From Oegoconia quadripuncta (taxonomy: Eukaryota; Arthropoda; Insecta; Lepidoptera; Autostichidae), in the NCBI GenBank assembly GCA_949316235.1, contig OX438750.1, positions 248,001 through 312,000 on the forward strand: DNA of 64,000 nt, written 5' to 3'. Below, piece by piece: positions 59,445 to 64,000 of the stretch (its first letter is position 1; every line of letters starts with the position of its first letter). The notes beneath the pieces were generated by a model that saw nothing but the letters and a program-made list of their open reading frames with translations, searched no databases and was not told where the DNA came from. The translations under genes were made by a program, and so were the position numbers.

Positions 59445-59510
59445 ATAGGTGTGTCACGGTCATGGTATTCTTGAGGCTGTATGGGCGCGAGTTTATTTGC
59501 TACAAGCACA
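59445..59510 (+). pseudogene. Partial upstream copy of the 60-kb ORF
   Basis: The codons read CHGHGILEAVWARVYLLQAQ then IK, against CYCHGIFEAAWARSFLVQAQ in the downstream ORF. The copy is cut at 'agatta' by a GGCC-TTA MITE. A weak continuation is seen after the MITE (59822-59860). Confidence 0.55.
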
Positions 59511-59818
59511 GATTAAGTCTTGAGGCTGTATCACCCGAGATGCGTCTTAAGAAGTTGACGCTATCTCAAGCTCCGTGCTAATTTATAAATTAATCTTGAG
59601 GTCTACTCAGCTGAGATCACTTCTGAAGTATTCGCCTCCGTGGCGAATAAATGCTTGTCTTGAGTTTTGTTTATTAATACGCGAAACTCGGCGCACCTCT
59701 CAAGTTTGAGTATGCACGTGCTTTTCAGGTCTCAAGTTAGGTTTATTAATCAACACATTTACTTGAGACCGATCACAAAACTGTTCTCAATCTTGAGAAT
59801 GGTTTATTAATACGGGTC
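59511..59818. mobile_element. GGCC-TTA MITE lacking its left end, inserted in the ORF copy
   Basis: It starts inside the family ('gtcttgaggctgtatcaccc') and ends 'ggtttattaatacgggtc' followed by TTA. The left terminal 30 bp are missing. Confidence 0.75.
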
Positions 59819-60013
59819 TTAAGATGGCCGGCGACGCTTAGGGCCACCCACCAATGCAGCTTAAAGTACCGACTTGCCCTTTTTATACAATTATTGCTTG
59901 TTATTATCGTCATCTTGTTACCTTGGTCCCAATAATATGATAGCAACAATACAGTTACAGACAAATATAATATCTAGAATACGCACATTTTAATATTATA
60001 CCTAATATTATAG

Positions 60014-60497
60014 TAAAACATACGTGTGTTACTGTCATGGTATCTTTGAGGCTGCATGGGCACGAAGTTTTTTGGTACAAGCACAGACTAAGCGAGCATC
60101 CACTAGGCCCACCACCTACATCGATCTGGATGCATCTAAGCCCATATATTTTTTATGTGGCGACGAGTTGTGTAGAACTACAAACATTAGATCTACGCCA
60201 CACGGTGCACGCTTGTTAAATCTGATGGCACCTCTAGAGTTCAAAACCGGAAACTTTACTTTCTCATGGCGTTTCAGTGATAAGAAATATAAGATGACCT
60301 TCGTGTCAACTGACCGACGCCCAACAGGCATTATTAGGGCTGTCAACAAAGTGGGTCGGAAATCACACGTCTCCCAAAATAGCCTTTTGTATAGAATGTT
60401 TAAGGACTGTAATACCTTGAGCACTGACAGTGACATAGATCTTTCTGTCCTACCTTTACCTTATTTGGAAATACCTAAGAACCTTTCCTCTAGTTAA
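60014..60497 (+). CDS. Coding-like terminal exon or ORF, unidentified (about 160 aa)
   Basis: No family recognised. Open from an acceptor-like 'attatag' at 60013 to TAA at 60495-60497. Segments such as HGIFEAAWARSFLVQAQTKR, KPIYFLCGDELCRTTNIRST, TGNFTFSWRFSDKKYKMTFV and LPLPYLEIPKNLSSS look like ordered protein. A partial upstream copy keeps the frame, with conservative substitutions. No ATG stands near the left end, so it is more likely an exon or a gene fragment than a complete gene. Its starting phase would match gene 3 exon 1 (44285), but that fits one time in three by chance. Another possibility is a fragment of an uncatalogued mobile element. Confidence 0.5.
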
Positions 60498-61879
60498 TGC
60501 TGAATGTGAAAAACCGTACTCAAATTGGATCATTCATTATTGAGATTCTATATACTGAATAATTAAATAATCATACTGACAAAGACTGGGGACACACGCA
60601 AACAAAGCCGCCAATTTCTTTTTTTTTTCTTTTTGCTAAAACTGCACACTAAGACTTGTAATGTACAAGTTCTTTGTGGAGATAATAAAAATTACCTATA
60701 TTATTATACTAGCTTCGCCTGCGTGAAATTTGTTATCCCGCGGGAACTACTCACTTTATCGGTATAAAAAATATACTATGTTTTAATCCGTTTTGCCATG
60801 ATTCAGCAACACACAAATATCTAAACTTTCGCATTTAATATTAGTTAGTTTATAAACACACAATGCAAATGTTTAAAAAGATGGAAACGCCTGTGTAATT
60901 TAGAAGCTCTGTCCACGGTTGCAGCATAGTGTCTCGTAATATATAAATTCTCAAAATTTAGCTAATGAGTCCTATGATATCCATATTGTAGTCCTATCTC
61001 AACAATTCCTTAAGACGCACAGACCAATAAACACCCTTGGTCTGTGGACGTGACCTATCTTATGACTACGAATTTAACGAATTTAACGTTACGTTATTAA
61101 TGAAAATCGATCCAAGCAATGGGGTGCTACGAGTAGGCTTATTCCCGCTATAATATGCGAGACATCTCGTTACTGGAACCCTGGGACGCTTAATGTCCCG
61201 TTTTTCGATAATCAGGCTAATAAAGGCACAGTGAAAAGTAAAATTTTCTTAAACATAATAATAATTATAATAATTCATAATTGGCACGTATTTTTCATAA
61301 ATATTATGCGATTACCTACCTTATTAATATTAATAGATACATTACTTTATGTTATACTATTAGTTAGACTAAACGAGGGCACAGGTTCTTAGCCATATTT
61401 CATAACAATCGGTTAGCCGTTTCGAAAATATTTAGCTTTAATTTTTTTTGTTGCATTTCGGAGATGCCAAATTTCCAATTTTTTTTAACATTCTAATCGG
61501 GATGCTTAAAAGCATGCAAACGGTTTAAGATTTTCGTAGCTTTCGTAATTTCGTAGCTTAAAAATTCAGCTGTTCATACATAACACTAAAAATACAAAAT
61601 GCTTTAAATTGCTCTAAAAACAAAGTCACAACAATTATATTTATGTATACAGGGTGAAATCCCAATCATTCGATAAACTTTTAGGGATGAATCTACCCAC
61701 TAATACGAATATTTTTTTCTAAGGGGCCAACTTTCCAAAAAAATAATCAGTTCCATACAAAAGTACAAGTAGGCTTCCAGAGCGCCTATTAAAAGCGGCC
61801 TGCCTTGCTCGGCATCTCCCATCTAATTATTATTATTTACTTTTCTCCCTGTTTTGACGAACCACAAATCGTAACTAAT
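60498..61879. other. Non-coding stretch with dispersed-repeat fragments
   Basis: The AT-rich repeat ending 'aactttcgcatttaatatta' is at 60703-60848. No gene. Confidence 0.45.
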
Positions 61880-61990
61880 ATTTTTAAGTACATAAAAACG
61901 AGCAACCCCCGAGTTTCTTGCTCGTTTTTCTCTGGGAAGTCTGCCTTGTTGAAAGAGCGGTAATTGTATGTCATTATAATTTCAGATATT
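61880..61990 (+). mobile_element. LINE 3' end in + orientation
   Basis: 'gagtttcttgctcgtttttc' and 'tctgggaagtctgcctt' are the reverse complement of the motif at 2877-3075. It is the only clear + strand member of this family here. Confidence 0.6.
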
Positions 61991-62617
61991 ATTTATATCT
62001 TCAATTTGATAAAGCAGCAAATTGATTGTATAACTTCATTGACTTCAGCTTCGTCATTGGTCGAATTTAATAGTTGGTGATGAAGTTACACAATAAAGAA
62101 GATGATGTTGTTTCACATTGGACTTCTGAGGCGGGATCATCTGAGCTCAACAGGCTAAGGGGTGAGGGGTGCCGGGGAGGGGGAGAGGGTGTAACCAATG
62201 AATACAATTACCGTAATTGTGTTTGCGATGAGCCTTGGACATAGTACAGACAGGCAAAGCAGTGAGACAACACGTTTAGGTGTAACCACGCAGAAAAAAC
62301 AAAGAAAAGACCGTCCAAACACATTTTGCTGTAGACGCGGCGTCCCCCTGAAAGGCTACCCGTACCTTTGTGGCGACATCTATTGTTTATTAGGAAAAGA
62401 ACTTTGTAAATTGTGTTTTTAATAAATACAAGTGAAATGTTAATTTGATCTGTAACAAACACTATTATTGGAGAAAATCGTAAACTTACTCAACTCGTGT
62501 GAACGCGACAAGTAATTTGGATGTAATGCACTATGGTGACGTTACAATCTCATTTAGAACCACTTGACACAGTCGTATACACAGACTCTACTTTGTTTTG
62601 CTCTTATTTGTTCGTAG
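61991..62617. other. Stretch with one possible small secreted-peptide ORF
   Basis: The frame 62198-62422 (74 codons) starts MNTITVIVFAMSLG and ends Cys-rich (GDIYCLLGKELCKLCF). A weak hydrophobic start and four closely spaced Cys could be a secreted peptide, but nothing else supports it. No splice or promoter signal. Confidence 0.3.
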
Positions 62618-62795
62618 AGCATTTTTAGTTGTCCGCCTGGCTAGCTTTTACCATCGTATGGTGCCGTCGTCGTCAGCCGCCAAGCAGGTATACTGATAGT
62701 ATTGTGTACCTCCTATAAAACAGTCAGGCCTAAAAATTTATTTGGGGGTGGTAAGACCGTTTCCACCTTCGGCCTCATATTTACTTAACATAAGA
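62618..62795 (+). repeat. SINE-B body, diverged
   Basis: 'gtccgcctggctagctttta', 'cagccgccaagcaggtatac' and 'cttcggcctcatatttactt'. Confidence 0.65.
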
Positions 62796-63444
62796 TATGT
62801 AAAACTAATGTGTTATGCTCTCCAGCTCTTCAGATGTTAGGCTGTCAATTGTTCGCAACGCAAAATTCACAAAATTAATTAACTAACTGTTTATTAAACT
62901 AGGACAAAGTTGAGATGAAAAAGCAACGCCGCTGATTTTCAGTTCCTGCAGCGGAGTACTTGCTGCCAACAAAGAATTACATTTTATTGCATTGCTTGTA
63001 TTGTATTTAAGGCAGTTACAATAATAATTATAGGTATTATTTTATAATTGATCTTAATAAATAAATTTAACGAAATTAAACTCTAATGTACGAGGAAACG
63101 ACCAACATTGTAGATTAATTGCGTTTAAAGATATTTTAGTTATATTACTGCAGTGTAAGTTACACTGTGACGTTTCGGGATTATGTCTCGGGACCCGCGG
63201 GAACTTCAAACGACTTCTCCGCGGAGTTCTGAGAAACAGCGAACTGTGCAAAGTGAGAAAAAATTGTCGTTCCTTTCTTGGAAACTAAAACGGTTTACAG
63301 CCTTTTCATATAACTTTTTAAATTAATATTTATATTAGAAGAAAATATGCATTAGTAAATAAAATTGCGACGACGACGTGTTGACTTCTAACATATTTTT
63401 TTTTTGGTCGAATTTACTGTTCTCGTAGAAGACAAACGGATCCC
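62796..63444. other. Non-coding stretch
   Basis: No gene or named repeat seen. Confidence 0.4.
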
Positions 63445-63720
63445 TAGAGCCATGTCATATTTTTTTAATTTCTTCAGTTTAGGTACATTTGTCACAGTCA
63501 CTCTTCAGTAAAGTTTCTTCAGTAAGAAAGTTTCGTTACACACTTTAATTTACACTTCCTTTCACTTGTACACCATCACTGACTTTTGCCGTAGAATATT
63601 CTAATTATTAAGTTTCAAAATTCAGAATGCATAATGTTAAAGAAATAAGAACAAAAATGCAACGTCACTCATTGAGGTCCCGCCAATACCATATACGGAG
63701 GTTGCATTTGGGTTGCATGG
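63445..63720 (+). repeat. Dispersed repeat family T, diverged copy
   Basis: 'tagagccatgtcatatt', 'acactttaatttacacttcc' and 'aaaaatgcaacgtcactcat' match 54375-54730, with a deletion in the middle. Confidence 0.6.
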
Positions 63721-63765
63721 ACTATAAGCTGGGATACTCGTCGACTTTTGCACAAACGTTTTAGA

Positions 63766-63840
63766 ATAGAATAGAATAACTTTATTCGCTGACAGAAATA
63801 CAAGGTACACAGAAACAATTCACAACAAGCAATAACAGTA
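63766..63840 (-). mobile_element. LINE 3' end with (AGAAT)n tail
   Basis: 'agaatagaatagaataactt' and 'tattcgctgacagaaataca', a pattern seen at retrotransposon 3' ends read backwards. Confidence 0.55.
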
Positions 63841-64000
63841 CAGAAAGCCAGACAATTTTATAATTTATGTGCGCCCTGTACCAGGCCAACGAATTGGATC
63901 TGACTCAGCATAAAGTTGCAGGGAGACCCCACAACGCTGATAATTCTGCCAGAACCAAAGACTTACGCATTACGGTAACGTTAATGTATACCTGTTTATT

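Noticed and set aside
44218..60497. Joining gene 3 exon 1 to the 60-kb ORF
   Set aside because: The phases match, but that happens by chance one time in three and there is no family evidence. Left as separate features.
62198..62422. Small cysteine-rich secreted peptide
   Set aside because: The hydrophobic start is short and there is no expression, splice or homology clue. Mentioned only as a possibility.

Overview
This window is AT-rich, intron-containing eukaryotic DNA, almost certainly from a moth or butterfly. Exons have GT...AG introns. The DNA between them is crowded with tRNA-headed SINEs, 3' ends of non-LTR retrotransposons (many with microsatellite tails) and short inverted-repeat elements. 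Nothing bacterial is present. The lepidopteran assignment is an inference from repeat style and from a cysteine form of selenoprotein S. All family names rest on reading motifs by eye.

Three host genes on the + strand can be supported. (1) 396-4567: the last five exons of a gene entering from the left. They join in frame and encode a Ser/Gly/His-rich, low-complexity C-terminus; the product is unidentified. (2) 22647-34243: a complete five-exon gene, all junctions in phase, encoding a 147-149 residue protein that I read as selenoprotein S (SELENOS/VIMP), an ER-membrane partner of p97 in ER-associated degradation. The selenocysteine position holds cysteine (ending GGGCGR). (3) 44218-44285: first coding exon of another gene, behind a GC-rich 5' region with a CRE-like palindrome and a four-codon upstream ORF; its later exons are not identified. 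A coding-like ORF of unknown identity lies at 60014-60497, with a partial second copy upstream that is interrupted by a MITE.

Mobile elements explain most of the rest. 16618-22258 is an apparently intact non-LTR retrotransposon (zinc-knuckle ORF1; ORF2 with endonuclease, reverse transcriptase and RNase H; poly(A)) with a 12-bp target duplication, ending 388 bp before the SELENOS start codon. 5889-7137 is a truncated LINE. 32374-33863 is a GC-rich retro-insert with a 14-bp target duplication. SINE-A, SINE-B and SINE-C occur repeatedly and are nested in one another. A MITE family with 3-bp TTA/TAA target duplications (PIF/Harbinger-like) occurs several times, and two empty sites survive in paralogous repeats.

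The last SELENOS intron (27595-34154) is a layered record of insertions: a split SINE-C, an 18-unit minisatellite with higher-order structure, a MITE, LINE tails, SINE-A, an RTE-like fragment and the GC-rich insert. Two SELENOS 3' splice sites lie within about 15 bp of SINE tails. 45-64 kb is probably intron or intergenic DNA with dispersed MITEs and SINEs.
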